DNA of 64,000 nt from Sandaracinaceae bacterium (GTDB lineage: Bacteria; Myxococcota_A; Polyangia; Polyangiales; Sandaracinaceae). Numbering within the stretch: position 1 is the stretch's first letter; each line of letters starts with the position of its first letter. The translations under genes and the position numbers were made by a program. Shown in pieces: positions 33,563 through 47,227 of this stretch. The stretch is taken from contig JACKEC010000024.1 of assembly GCA_020633195.1 (NCBI GenBank), positions 1 through 64,000 on the forward strand, in the 5' to 3' direction. The notes beneath the pieces are model-generated. The model worked only from the letters and a program-made list of their open reading frames with translations, was not told the DNA's origin and did not search any database.

Positions 33563-36190
33563 TCAGCGTCGGTTCCAGGCGCCGGCGTCGCACGTGACGC
33601 TGCGCCGCACGTCGCCGTCGTCGATCACGCCCGTGAGGTGATCGCCCTCGACGGCGAGGTGGCGGTACCCGGTCTCGCGCTCCATCGACGCGATCTCGGC
33701 GAGGCACCACCCGTCGCCCCGCCGGCGCAGCCAGGCGTCGTAGGTGGGATCGTTGGACTCGTCGAGCGAGAGCCGGACGGGGACGGGCACGGCGGCGCCG
33801 TCGTCGGTCGCGCAGAGCGGGATCGCGCCGTGGGGCTCGGCGATGGGCGCGTCGGCGGGCAGCGCGGGCTCGAAGCGATACGCGCGCACGGCGTCCACGC
33901 CGTCGGTGGGCGGGCCGTACTCGACGAGGAGCGGCCCGTCGGCGCCGAGCGCCGGCTGCGCGGGGGCGTCGCTCCCGTTCGTGAAGACCTGCACGATCCT
34001 GTCGCCGCTCGCGGGGAGCCAGGACATCGCGTCGAGGAGCACGCCGCCGTCGGACGAGGCGAGGAGGCGCCGGGGAAAGTGGTCGTCGAGCGCCACCACC
34101 GACGCCGCGCGCGGCGCGCCGCGACCCCTCGGGAGCACGACGACCCGCGCGTCGCCGACGGCGTAGAGCTCGTCGCCCTCTCCCTCGAACGCGGTGCACT
34201 GCACGAGCAGCGCGTCGTCGAGCGCGCCGAGGGGCGCGCAGGACGCGCGGCCTTCGGGGAAGCCGAGCCGCCGTCCGTCCAACCACGCGGTGGACCCCGA
34301 GGTGTGGCTCCCCGCGGGCGCCTCGCCCTCCCACGTGAAGCGGTACGTGCGGCCCCGGCGCTCCATCGTGAAGTCGAGCCCCACCGCGCGGACCCGCGTC
34401 GGGAAGCGGACGCCGCCCCCGGGGACGCGCTGCCAGCTCGCGTCCTCGACGCGGTACGGCGAGGGCGCCTCCGCCGTCACGCGGCACGCCAGCTCGAGGG
34501 CCCCGGTCTCGACGTAGGGGTGGCCGGCGCGCGCCGCCGCGACGAGGTCGAGCGACGCCTCGCGGGTGGGCTCGACGGTCCAGCCGCTCGACGTGGTGCA
34601 GCCGTAGGCGTCACAGCGGAGGTGGTCGAGGTAGGTCTCCTCCCCGAGGAGCGCGATGTCCGCGGCGGGGCCCTCGAGCTCGATCTCCACGGGCGTCCAC
34701 GTCTCCCCGAGATCGCGGGTGATCCAGATCGCGGCCGCGGTCTCGCCGACGGCGACGCCGTAGACCCGGGACGCGAACCCCCAGGCCCGCGCGCCCTCGG
34801 GGAGCGTGACGACCCGCGCCGGCTCGCCGGGGCCCGCGACCAGCCGCGGCCCCGCCCACTCCGGATCCGAGGGGCGGCGGCGGAGGGTGCGGAGCGCGTT
34901 GCCCCACACGACGCCGTCCGCGGTGCCGTGCAGGCCCAACGCAGCGGTCGAGGGGTCGTCGACCGTGTAGACCACGTCGAGCTCGTCGGCGCCGAGCCGC
35001 CACCGCAGGACGTCGTGCTCGCGAGCGAGCAGGACGGTGTGGTCGTCCCCGAGCCCGGTGAGGAAGCTCGTGCCCTCGGGCAGCGCGAACGCCTCGAGCG
35101 CGCCCGTCGCGAGGTCCTCGCGGCAGACGCTCGTCGGATCCGCCCCGGGCCGCCCGCGCCGCTCGTCGCACGCGCCGCGCTGGATGACGTGACGGTCGCC
35201 GAGGTCCGTTCCCCCCTCGCGGAACGACGGGTCGGGCGTGACCACGCGGACCTCGTCCCCGCAGTCGAAGGGCTGCTCGACGCCCGCGCGCCTCGTCGGG
35301 CCTTCACAGCCCGCGTCGGTTCGACGCACGGGGACGGTGGTCACCCGGCCTCGATCGTAGAGCCAGGCCTCGGTGGGGCTCGCGGAGACGAGGAAGCGCT
35401 CGGCGCCGCCTCGGGGGAGGGTGGTCCATCGACGAAACGACGGGCTCACCCGCACGAGCTCCTCGCGCGCTCGGGACACGAGGGCGTCGTAGCCCTCGTC
35501 GGGCTCGTGCGGAGGCGCGGGGCGCTGGACCAGGGTGAGGGTCTCGGGGTCGACGACGTCGAGGCGCCCGTCTCGCGGGACGCGGCCCTCGCGGAGATCC
35601 AGCGCGGGCTCGTCGAGGGGCACGCGGGTCCACTCGGCGTCCCCGTGTCGGCGGGCCAGCAGCCAGCCGGGGCCCGCGATGGCGAGCCACACCCCGTCGA
35701 GCTGTCCCACGCGCTCGATCGGCTGACCGGCTGCGATCGGTCGCCGCGCGGGGGCCTCGCCGCACCGCCCGCCCCAGGCGCGCGACATGGTGTCCGCGAT
35801 CAGGAATTCGTCGAGGTGCGTGGCGAGGTCGCGGAGCGCGTCCGGGAGCGTCGCGACGTGGCGCATCGGCGCGTCGAAGGCCGGCGCGTACAGCACCGTG
35901 CGTCCGGCGGTGAAGAGCCAGCCGTCGCCGCAGGGCCGCGCGAAGTCGATGTCGGTGGCGGCGCGCTGCGAGGCCACGTGGACCGCCTCGCCGTCGACGG
36001 TGATCCGGAAGGGCCCCATCCGGTACTGGCCCGGGCCGACGCGGATCAGCGCGGGGCTCATGTCGGTGAGCAGGAGCCGAACCGGAGGCGGGGCGGGCGA
36101 GGTGCCCTCGGCCCCCGGGAAGAGGCGCGCGGGCGGGTGCGTCCCGCAGGCCGCGACGAGGAGGGCGAGGGGCACCAGTCGGGCTCGCAT
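33563..36190 (-). CDS. Large lipoprotein, probably beta-propeller
   Basis: 875 residues. The ATG at 36190 gives MRARLVPLALLVAACG, lipobox VAAC. The mature part is almost wholly beta, with many repeated units of 'G-x-W-L-h-x(5)-h-h' type (GDGWLFTAGRTVLYAP, GVWLAIAGPGWLLARR, TEAWLYDRGRVTTVP) and ITRDLGETWTPVEIE, a BNR/Asp-box-like unit. This suggests one or two beta-propellers, as in sialidase-like or photosystem-assembly-like surface proteins. No catalytic set is recognised. The longer frame to 36469 crosses the FabH-like gene and was rejected. Confidence 0.78.
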   Translation of the reverse strand: MRARLVPLALLVAACGTHPPARLFPGAEGTSPAPPPVRLLLTDMSPALIRVGPGQYRMGPFRITVDGEAVHVASQRAATDIDFARPCGDGWLFTAGRTVLYAPAFDAPMRHVATLPDALRDLATHLDEFLIADTMSRAWGGRCGEAPARRPIAAGQPIERVGQLDGVWLAIAGPGWLLARRHGDAEWTRVPLDEPALDLREGRVPRDGRLDVVDPETLTLVQRPAPPHEPDEGYDALVSRAREELVRVSPSFRRWTTLPRGGAERFLVSASPTEAWLYDRGRVTTVPVRRTDAGCEGPTRRAGVEQPFDCGDEVRVVTPDPSFREGGTDLGDRHVIQRGACDERRGRPGADPTSVCREDLATGALEAFALPEGTSFLTGLGDDHTVLLAREHDVLRWRLGADELDVVYTVDDPSTAALGLHGTADGVVWGNALRTLRRRPSDPEWAGPRLVAGPGEPARVVTLPEGARAWGFASRVYGVAVGETAAAIWITRDLGETWTPVEIELEGPAADIALLGEETYLDHLRCDAYGCTTSSGWTVEPTREASLDLVAAARAGHPYVETGALELACRVTAEAPSPYRVEDASWQRVPGGGVRFPTRVRAVGLDFTMERRGRTYRFTWEGEAPAGSHTSGSTAWLDGRRLGFPEGRASCAPLGALDDALLVQCTAFEGEGDELYAVGDARVVVLPRGRGAPRAASVVALDDHFPRRLLASSDGGVLLDAMSWLPASGDRIVQVFTNGSDAPAQPALGADGPLLVEYGPPTDGVDAVRAYRFEPALPADAPIAEPHGAIPLCATDDGAAVPVPVRLSLDESNDPTYDAWLRRRGDGWCLAEIASMERETGYRHLAVEGDHLTGVIDDGDVRRSVTCDAGAWNRR

Positions 36191-36260
36191 GAGCGCAACG
36201 GTACCAGGACCCAAGGACGCCGCGCGCCCGGTCCTGCCCCGCCGGAAACGGGTGATCCGG

Positions 36261-36289
36261 TAGACACTGCCGAGCCCGGCGGCTATCCA
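36261..36289 (+). promoter_or_regulatory. Putative promoter of the FabH-like gene
   Basis: TAGACA (36261-36266), a 17-base spacer and TATCCA (36284-36289). The ATG at 36303 would leave a 5' leader of only about 7 bases, so translation may be leaderless. Confidence 0.4.
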
Positions 36290-36302
36290 TCGTCCCTTCA
36301 GC

Positions 36303-37472
36303 ATGAGCACCCACGCCAATCCTCCCCGGGCCGTCCTCGCGGCGACCGGGCTCTTCACGCCGCCGTCCTCGATCGACAACGAGGAGCTGGTCGAGTCCTT
36401 CAACGCGTGGGTCGACGCCTGGAACGCCGCGCACGCCGACGCGATCACCAGCGGGGAGATCGAGGCCAAGGCTCACTCGTCGGCGGCGTTCATCGAGAAG
36501 GCCAGCGGCATCCGCGCGCGCTTCGTGATGGACAAGGCCGGGGTGCTCGACGTCGAGCGCATGGCGCCGCGCCTCGCGCCTCGCCCGAACGAGGAGCTGT
36601 CGATCCTGGCCGAGATGGCCGTGCACGCGGCCCGGGACGCGCTGCACCGCGGCGGTCGCACCGCCGCTGACGTCGGCGCGGTGGTCGTCGCCTGCTCGAA
36701 CCTCCAGCGCGCGTACCCCGCGATCGCGGTCGAGGTGCAGTCCGCGCTCGGGATCACCGGCTTCGGCTTCGACATGAACGTCGCGTGCTCCTCGGCGACG
36801 TTCGGCGTGCAGGTCGCGAAGGACCTGATCGAGGCGGGCAGCGTCGAGAGCGTGCTCGTGGTCAACCCCGAGATCTGCACCGCGCACCTGAACTTCACCG
36901 ATCGCGACAGCCACTTCATCTTCGGCGACGTCGCGACCGCGATGCTGCTCGAGCGGGGCGATCGGCCCGCGGCCGGGCGCGGCGGCTTCGAGATCCTCGG
37001 CACGCGGCTCGCCACGGTCTACTCGAACAACATCCGGAACAACTTCGGGTTCCTCAACCGCGCCGAGGCCGACGACGTCGCCGCCCTCGCGGACCGGATG
37101 AGCGCGCCGGACACCGACCTGCTCTTCAAGCAGGAGGGCCGCAAGGTCTTCAAGGAGGTCGTCCCGATGGTCTCCGATCAGATCCTCGCGCACCTCGCGG
37201 AGCTCGGCCTCGAGCCGGCCGCGCTCAAGCGGCTGTGGCTCCATCAGGCGAACCTCAGCATGAACCGCCTCATCGCCAAGCGGGTCCTCGGCCGCGACGC
37301 CGAGGAGCTCGAGAGCCCGACGATCCTCGATCGGTACGCGAACACGAGCTCGGCGGGCTCCGTCATCGCGCTGCACCTGCACCACGAGGATCTCGCGCCG
37401 GGCGACGTCGGCCTGCTCTGCTCGTTCGGGGCGGGCTACAGCGCGGGCACCGTGCTGCTGCGCCGCCGCTGA
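36303..37472 (+). CDS. 3-oxoacyl-ACP synthase III (FabH-like)
   Basis: 389 residues of the thiolase fold. The nucleophile is Cys162 in NVACSSATFG, with His314 in LHQANLSMN and Asn347 in YANTSSAGS completing the Cys-His-Asn set of KASIII enzymes. It catalyses decarboxylative condensation of an acyl-CoA with malonyl-ACP. It is about 60 residues longer than classical FabH, with an N-terminal extension (ESFNAWVDAWNAAHADAI) and a long middle insert, resembling the FabY/long-chain FabH-like group. It stands apart from other fatty-acid genes. Its 3' end overlaps the convergent radical SAM gene by 37 bases. Confidence 0.9.
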   Translation: MSTHANPPRAVLAATGLFTPPSSIDNEELVESFNAWVDAWNAAHADAITSGEIEAKAHSSAAFIEKASGIRARFVMDKAGVLDVERMAPRLAPRPNEELSILAEMAVHAARDALHRGGRTAADVGAVVVACSNLQRAYPAIAVEVQSALGITGFGFDMNVACSSATFGVQVAKDLIEAGSVESVLVVNPEICTAHLNFTDRDSHFIFGDVATAMLLERGDRPAAGRGGFEILGTRLATVYSNNIRNNFGFLNRAEADDVAALADRMSAPDTDLLFKQEGRKVFKEVVPMVSDQILAHLAELGLEPAALKRLWLHQANLSMNRLIAKRVLGRDAEELESPTILDRYANTSSAGSVIALHLHHEDLAPGDVGLLCSFGAGYSAGTVLLRRR

Positions 37473-39058
37473 GCGGCGGCGGGGACCCGCCGTCCCGTCG
37501 GGCGTACGGGGCCGGACCACGCGCGGGGCACGACGCGAGCGACCGCCGGGTGCCGCGTGAGGTGGCGCCAGCGCTGGAGCAGCAGCGCCTCGAGCTTCGA
37601 GTCCTCCTCGCCCGACAACAGGTAGCCCACGGTCTTCCCGATGCGATCGGGGTGATGCCGGTAGAGCGACGAGTAGAAGGCCGCGGTGATCTTGTACTTG
37701 TACCAGGTAAGCCTTCTTGCGGAGACGTTCTTGCAGAAGTTGAACTCTTCGGTCTGGTACTTGCCGTGCGAGAAGATGGGCGCCATCAGGTGCGCGTCGT
37801 CCACCTGGATGCGCCCGGAGGCGACCAGGTCGTCCCAGATCGGCGTGGCGGGGACGGGGAAGAACAGCGCGCAGGCCACGTCGGAGAGGCCCAGGCGGCC
37901 GAGCTCCTTCGCGAGGGCGACGGTCTCCTCGAGCTCCTCGGCGGTGTCCTCGGGGAAGCCGATCACGAGGTACGCGCCCAGGTTGAGGCCGGCGCCGATC
38001 GCGAGCTCGGCGGCGCGCATCAGCGCCGACGTGTCGAGCTTCTTCTTGATGCGCTTTCGGGCCACCTCGGAGCCGCTCTCCGGCGCGAAGTAGAGCGCTC
38101 GACACCCCGACCGATAGAGGAGGCCGACCACCTCCTCGTCGATCGCCTCGCAGCGGGTCCCCGCCGCGAGCTGCCAGCGCACGTCGAGGTCGCGAGCGAT
38201 GAGCTCGGTGCAGAACTCGACGATCCAGCGCTTCCGGATGACCGCGGTGAGGTCCTGGAAGGGGAAGTGGTCCGCCCCGTAGGTCTTCACGTAGAAGGCG
38301 ATCTCGTCGACGACGTCCTTCGGATCGCGCGCGAACCAGCGCGGCGTCCACATGTTCGGGCTCGAGCAGAACGTGCACTGATACGGGCAGCCGCGGGTCG
38401 CGAGGATGGGGACCGTCTTGCCGTACTGGTTGCCGGTCGTGTAGTGGTGCTCGTCGTAGACCTCGAGGTCGAAGAGGTCCCACGCGGGCCAGGCGATCGC
38501 GTCCAGGTCCCGCCTGCGCGCGGCGCGCGGATTGCTGACGATGGTCCCGTCGGCGGCGCGCCAGCAGATGCCGGGCAGGCGGCGCCGATCGAACGCGCGA
38601 TCCTTCTCCAGCGCGCCGAACAGCGCGACCGCCGTCTCTTCCCCCTCGCCGAGGACGATGAAGTCCAGGGCGGACTCGCGCATCGAGCGCTCGGGCAGCG
38701 CGGTCAGGTGCTCCCCCCCGCCGACGATCGCGACGTCGGGCCGGGCTCGCCGGATCGCGCCCGCCATCTCGCGCAGCAGCGGCCACTGGAAGCTGAACAT
38801 GCTCGTGATCCCGATGGCGTCCGTGTCGGGATCGATCCGGTCCACGACCTCCTGGTCCGTGAGCCCCAGTCGATCGAGGCGACCGGCGCGGGTTCGCTGC
38901 TCCGGCGCCTCGGCGATGGCGTCGATCACGCCGACCGAGTGGCCCTCCTGGCGCAGCGCGGCCGCGACGTAGGCCAGCCCGATCGGCGCCGCGGGGCCCA
39001 GCGAGCTCAGCGCCCCCGGGTTCAGGTAGGTGGGACCGTGGATGAGCTGGATCTTCAC
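37436..39058 (-). CDS. B12-binding domain radical SAM enzyme
   Basis: 540 residues. An N-terminal cobalamin-binding-like Rossmann domain (about 1-150: LIHGPTYLNPGALSSLGPAAP, GHSVGVIDA, DAIGITSMFSF, VAIVGGGEHLTA) precedes a radical SAM domain with C224-PYQ-C228-TF-C231 binding the Fe4S4 cluster. A C-terminal helical part is rich in basic residues. Family members methylate, cyclise or rearrange unactivated carbons, for example in hopanoid, bacteriochlorophyll and natural-product pathways. The GTG start (MKIQLIHGPTY) was chosen by the family N-terminus. The substrate is unknown. Confidence 0.9.
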   Translation of the reverse strand: MKIQLIHGPTYLNPGALSSLGPAAPIGLAYVAAALRQEGHSVGVIDAIAEAPEQRTRAGRLDRLGLTDQEVVDRIDPDTDAIGITSMFSFQWPLLREMAGAIRRARPDVAIVGGGEHLTALPERSMRESALDFIVLGEGEETAVALFGALEKDRAFDRRRLPGICWRAADGTIVSNPRAARRRDLDAIAWPAWDLFDLEVYDEHHYTTGNQYGKTVPILATRGCPYQCTFCSSPNMWTPRWFARDPKDVVDEIAFYVKTYGADHFPFQDLTAVIRKRWIVEFCTELIARDLDVRWQLAAGTRCEAIDEEVVGLLYRSGCRALYFAPESGSEVARKRIKKKLDTSALMRAAELAIGAGLNLGAYLVIGFPEDTAEELEETVALAKELGRLGLSDVACALFFPVPATPIWDDLVASGRIQVDDAHLMAPIFSHGKYQTEEFNFCKNVSARRLTWYKYKITAAFYSSLYRHHPDRIGKTVGYLLSGEEDSKLEALLLQRWRHLTRHPAVARVVPRAWSGPVRPTGRRVPAAAQRRRSSTVPAL

Positions 39059-39156
39059 AGGCCGCTCGTAGGTTAGCACCGCTCGCTTTCGCGCTCGCCG
39101 GAAGCAGGCGTACCCGTGCCGCGCTTCGCGGGGACGGGCACGGGCACGGGCACGGG

Positions 39157-39186
39157 GTAGTCGGCTCGCGCTTTCGCGCTCGGCGA

Positions 39187-39190
<4 letters not shown>
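39157..39190 (-). terminator. Hairpin at the end of the activase operon
   Basis: GTAGTCG (39157-39163) pairs with CGACTAC (39184-39190) around a GCGC-rich loop that can pair further. The stop codon TAG of the upstream gene lies in the stem. A second hairpin (CCCGTGCC with any of three GGCACGGG units, about 39110-39155) follows. No U-tract is visible. Confidence 0.4.
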
Positions 39191-44681
<5,491 letters not shown>

Positions 44682-44689
44682 CCCCCGCT

Positions 44690-44706
44690 GGCCGCGCGAA
44701 GCGGCC
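44690..44706 (-). promoter_or_regulatory. Leader hairpin before the activase gene
   Basis: GGCCGC (44690-44695) pairs with GCGGCC (44701-44706) around GCGAA, just upstream of the ribosome-binding site. It could affect translation initiation. Confidence 0.3.
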
Positions 44707-44718
44707 GGTCACTCGATT

Positions 44719-44790
44719 CACTGACGCTCTGTCACTGACACGAGCGTCAGTGACACGAACGTCAGTACATGCGCGAGCGGCGCGGGTCAA
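44719..44790 (-). promoter_or_regulatory. Activase promoter with four operator half-sites
   Basis: Read on the minus strand: TTGACC (44790-44785), a 17-base spacer and TACTGA (44767-44762). Four copies of the half-site CACTGACG/CGTCAGTG lie at 44719-44726, 44733-44740, 44745-44752 and 44760-44767, the last covering the -10 box. The middle pair forms a palindrome with 10-base arms (TGTCACTGAC...GTCAGTGACA, 44731-44755 region). The arrangement fits steric repression. The cognate regulator is probably a TetR/FadR-type protein, but the half-site differs from the one before the neighbouring tetR gene. Confidence 0.6.
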
Positions 44791-44892
44791 CGCGTTTCGC
44801 GGCGTGTATCAAGCGCGGAGCGCGGCCCTCAGCGGAAGATCGCGACGCGGCGGGGGCCCTCGTCGGTCACCGTCACGGCGACGACCTCGCCG

Positions 44893-45447
44893 CTACCGCG
44901 TCAGCAGGATCTCGAAGGCGTCGGCGATCACGCGCCGCCGGCTGCGGCGCCCGTGGCCGACGCCGATGAAGTGGTTGCCGATGATGAGCGAGTAGCAGGC
45001 GAAGCCGCGCGCCTCGACCTCGCCGGCGTCGAAGCCGAGCTCGCGGAGCCGGGCGCGGACGAAGTCCATGCGGCGCCGATCCACGGCGGCGACGACCTCG
45101 GCGACGTGCTCGTCGCGGGCGGCGAGGTCGCGGATCGCCATCTCGACGTCGAGGCCCGCCTCGGCGCTCGCGAGCTGCCACAGGGTGCGGAGGCGGTCCG
45201 CGGCGTCGCCGCCCTTCGCCTCGACGCGCTCGATGATCCCCTCGGTGCCGACCCGCTGCCAGGCCTCGAGCACCGCGTCGAGGAGCGCCCTGCGGTCGGC
45301 GAAGTGCCAGTAGAAGCTGCCCTTGGTCACGCCGAGGGCGCGCGCGAGCGGCTCGACCGCCACCGCCTCGATGCCCCCGCGCGCGAGCGCCTCGCCGGCC
45401 GCGGCGATCCAGGCTCCGCGGGACTTCTGAGCGCGTCGACCACCCAC
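44893..45447 (-). CDS. TetR-family transcriptional regulator
   Basis: 184 residues. The N-terminal HTH (about 10-55) reads AGEALARGGIEAVAVEPLARALGVTKGSFYWHFADRR, of which GVTKGSFYWHF is the recognition helix signature. The ligand domain is helical with a basic end (GHGRRSRRRVIADAFEILL). GTG start. It is divergent from the PNPOx-fold gene and shares with it twin CATACG-N4-CGTATG palindromes, so autoregulation and control of that gene are likely. Whether it also acts on the activase operon downstream is open. Confidence 0.88.
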   Translation of the reverse strand: MGGRRAQKSRGAWIAAAGEALARGGIEAVAVEPLARALGVTKGSFYWHFADRRALLDAVLEAWQRVGTEGIIERVEAKGGDAADRLRTLWQLASAEAGLDVEMAIRDLAARDEHVAEVVAAVDRRRMDFVRARLRELGFDAGEVEARGFACYSLIIGNHFIGVGHGRRSRRRVIADAFEILLTR

Positions 45448-45493
45448 GCGAGCGGCTTAGCCGCCCCGCTCGCGGCCCGCAATCGCTGCTCAC

Positions 45494-45546
45494 CATACGC
45501 ATGCGTATTGACTCGATCTCGGACCGCGCCCATACGTAGGCGTATG
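45494..45546. promoter_or_regulatory. Twin operators and promoter in the tetR/PNPOx divergent region
   Basis: Two copies of CATACG-N4-CGTATG: 45494-45509 (last base T, core ATACGCATGCGTAT a perfect palindrome) and 45531-45546, 37 bases centre to centre. For the plus strand, TTGACT (45508-45513), 17 bases and CATACG (45531-45536) form a promoter whose -10 lies in the second operator. The ATG (45544) coincides with the expected transcription start, so the mRNA would be leaderless. Confidence 0.6.
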
Positions 45547-46062
45547 GAAACTCCGGCAACCGTGATCGAACCGACCCTCTCGCACATCTCGCCCGAGCAC
45601 TGGGCGAAGGCCGTGGCCGTCGCGCGGCGCACCATGTTCGCCTCCATCGCCTCGATCGACGGCGACGGATCTCCCCGCGTCACCCCGATCGGATCGGTGT
45701 TCCTCCACCCGACCGAGCCTCGCGCCTACTACCTCGAGCGCTTCACCGCGGCGCTGCCGCGGAACCTCCGGCGCGACGAGCGCTGCTGCCTGATGTTCGT
45801 CGACACGAGCAAGTCGTTCTGGCTCGCGTCGCTCGTCCGAGGGCGCTTCGGGCACATGCCCGCGGTCCGGCTGCGCGCGCGCGCGGGCGCCCGGCGGGAG
45901 GCGACGCCGGAGGAGCTCGCGCGCTTCCGCCGCCGCGTGCGGCTCGCCAAGCCGCTCGCCGGCTACGGCCACCTCTGGGCCGACATGAGCCACGCCCGCG
46001 ACCTCGTGATCGAGGGCGTCGAGCCGGTCCGCGCGGGGGCGATGACGAAGGACCTCTGGTAG
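45544..46062 (+). CDS. Pyridoxamine 5'-phosphate oxidase-fold protein
   Basis: 172 residues of the split-barrel flavin/F420/heme-binding fold: FASIASIDGDGSPRVTPIGSVFL matches strand 1-2 of PNPOx-like proteins, followed by DERCCLMFVDTSKSFWLASLVRGRF and HLWADMSHARDLVIEG. Relatives oxidise pyridoxamine phosphate, reduce flavins or bind F420; the specific role is not evident. The start ATG lies within the second TetR operator. Expression is probably repressed by the divergent TetR protein. Confidence 0.82.
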   Translation: METPATVIEPTLSHISPEHWAKAVAVARRTMFASIASIDGDGSPRVTPIGSVFLHPTEPRAYYLERFTAALPRNLRRDERCCLMFVDTSKSFWLASLVRGRFGHMPAVRLRARAGARREATPEELARFRRRVRLAKPLAGYGHLWADMSHARDLVIEGVEPVRAGAMTKDLW

Positions 46063-46103
46063 CTCGGTTGGAGCGCGCCGCGCGCGCGTGCCACAACGCG
46101 GCG

Positions 46104-46790
46104 GTGCCTCGCCCCTACCTCCCGATCGCGATGGTGGAGACCGCCGAGGGCGACCTCGAGCTGCGGCGGCGTGGCGAGCGCGACTTCATGATCCGCGTCG
46201 GCGGTCGCGTGCTCATGACGAGCCGGCTCACCCGCTCCGAGGAGGCGCTCGCCCGGATCGGCTGCGCCCCGCTCGCCACGCGCGCCGCGCCGCGCGTGCT
46301 CGTCGGCGGCCTCGGGCTGGGGATGACGCTGCGCGCGGCGCTCGACGCCCTCCCGAGCGACGCGCTCGTCACCGTCTGCGAGCTGAGCGAGGCGGTCGTG
46401 ACCTGGTGCCGCGGTCCCGCCGCGCCGGCGAGCGGCGCGGCGCTCGAGGACCCGCGCGTGGAGGTCGTCGTCGGGGACGTCGCGGCGCACATCCGAGCCG
46501 TCGCCGCCGACCGGTCGCGCCCGCGCTACGACGCGATCCTGCTCGACCTCTACGTGGGCCCCGGGCCGGTCCCCCACGGCCAAGCCGACCCGCTCTACGA
46601 CCGCGCGAGCGCCGTGCGCGCGAGGGACGCGCTCGGCCTCGGCGGCGTCTACGCGGTGTGGGGCGAGGCGCCGTTCCCGCCCTTCGAGCGACGGCTCCAC
46701 GCCGCGGGCTTCGAAGTGCAGACGCACGCGATCCAGGCGGGCGGCGTGCGCCACGTGGTCTTCGTGGGGACGCGTCCGGGCGGCACCTGA
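46104..46790 (+). CDS. Spermidine synthase-like methyltransferase-fold protein
   Basis: 228 residues. The Rossmann core is PRVLVGGLGLGMTLRAALD (motif I), VTVCELSEAVVTWCRG, EDPRVEVVVGDVAAHI and YDAILLDLYVGPGP. This is the SpeE-like layout, but the SpeE aspartates binding the aminopropyl donor cannot be confirmed, so a small-molecule methyltransferase is also possible. The GTG at 46104 gives MPRPYLPIAMVET, a typical SpeE-like start; a TTG at 46068 would add 12 residues. Its stop abuts the convergent gene. Confidence 0.75.
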   Translation: MPRPYLPIAMVETAEGDLELRRRGERDFMIRVGGRVLMTSRLTRSEEALARIGCAPLATRAAPRVLVGGLGLGMTLRAALDALPSDALVTVCELSEAVVTWCRGPAAPASGAALEDPRVEVVVGDVAAHIRAVAADRSRPRYDAILLDLYVGPGPVPHGQADPLYDRASAVRARDALGLGGVYAVWGEAPFPPFERRLHAAGFEVQTHAIQAGGVRHVVFVGTRPGGT

Positions 46791-47207
46791 TCAGGCCTGC
46801 GCCAGGCGCACCAGCACGTCGAGGCTTCGCCCGAGGCCCGGCTCGAGGATCGCCGAGAGCAGCGGCGTGATCGGGGGCAGGACGCCGCGGAAGCGGACGG
46901 TCCACACCAGGCGCGTGCCGCCCTCGATCGGTGTGAGCGTCTGGACGCCGAGGTGATCCCGGATCGTGGGGTGGTCCTTCACCTGGTAGACGAACCGCCG
47001 CGGGGGATCGCGCTCGAGGATCGTCTCGCGCAGGCGGCTGGTGAAGCCGAAGGCGCGGACGCGGACCTCGCGGGTGTCCTCGCCGGTGCCCGTGATCTTC
47101 GCCTCGGACCACTGGTTCATCCGCTCGGGCTCGGTGATCCAGCGCCACGCCTCTTCGGCCGAGGTGAGGAGGTCGCGCTCGAAGCGCAGCTCGCGGGTGC
47201 GCGCCAC
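46791..47207 (-). CDS. SRPBCC/polyketide cyclase-like ligand-binding protein
   Basis: 138 residues with the START/SRPBCC helix-grip pattern: LTSAEEAWRWITEPERMNQWSE, VRVRAFGFTSRLRETILERDPPRRFVY, and TRLVWTVRFRG before the long C-terminal helix. Such proteins bind lipids or other hydrophobic ligands. GTG start. It is the last gene of a four-gene minus-strand run from 50033. Confidence 0.82.
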   Translation of the reverse strand: MARTRELRFERDLLTSAEEAWRWITEPERMNQWSEAKITGTGEDTREVRVRAFGFTSRLRETILERDPPRRFVYQVKDHPTIRDHLGVQTLTPIEGGTRLVWTVRFRGVLPPITPLLSAILEPGLGRSLDVLVRLAQA

Positions 47208-47227
47208 CCGTGGACTCTACGCGACGG

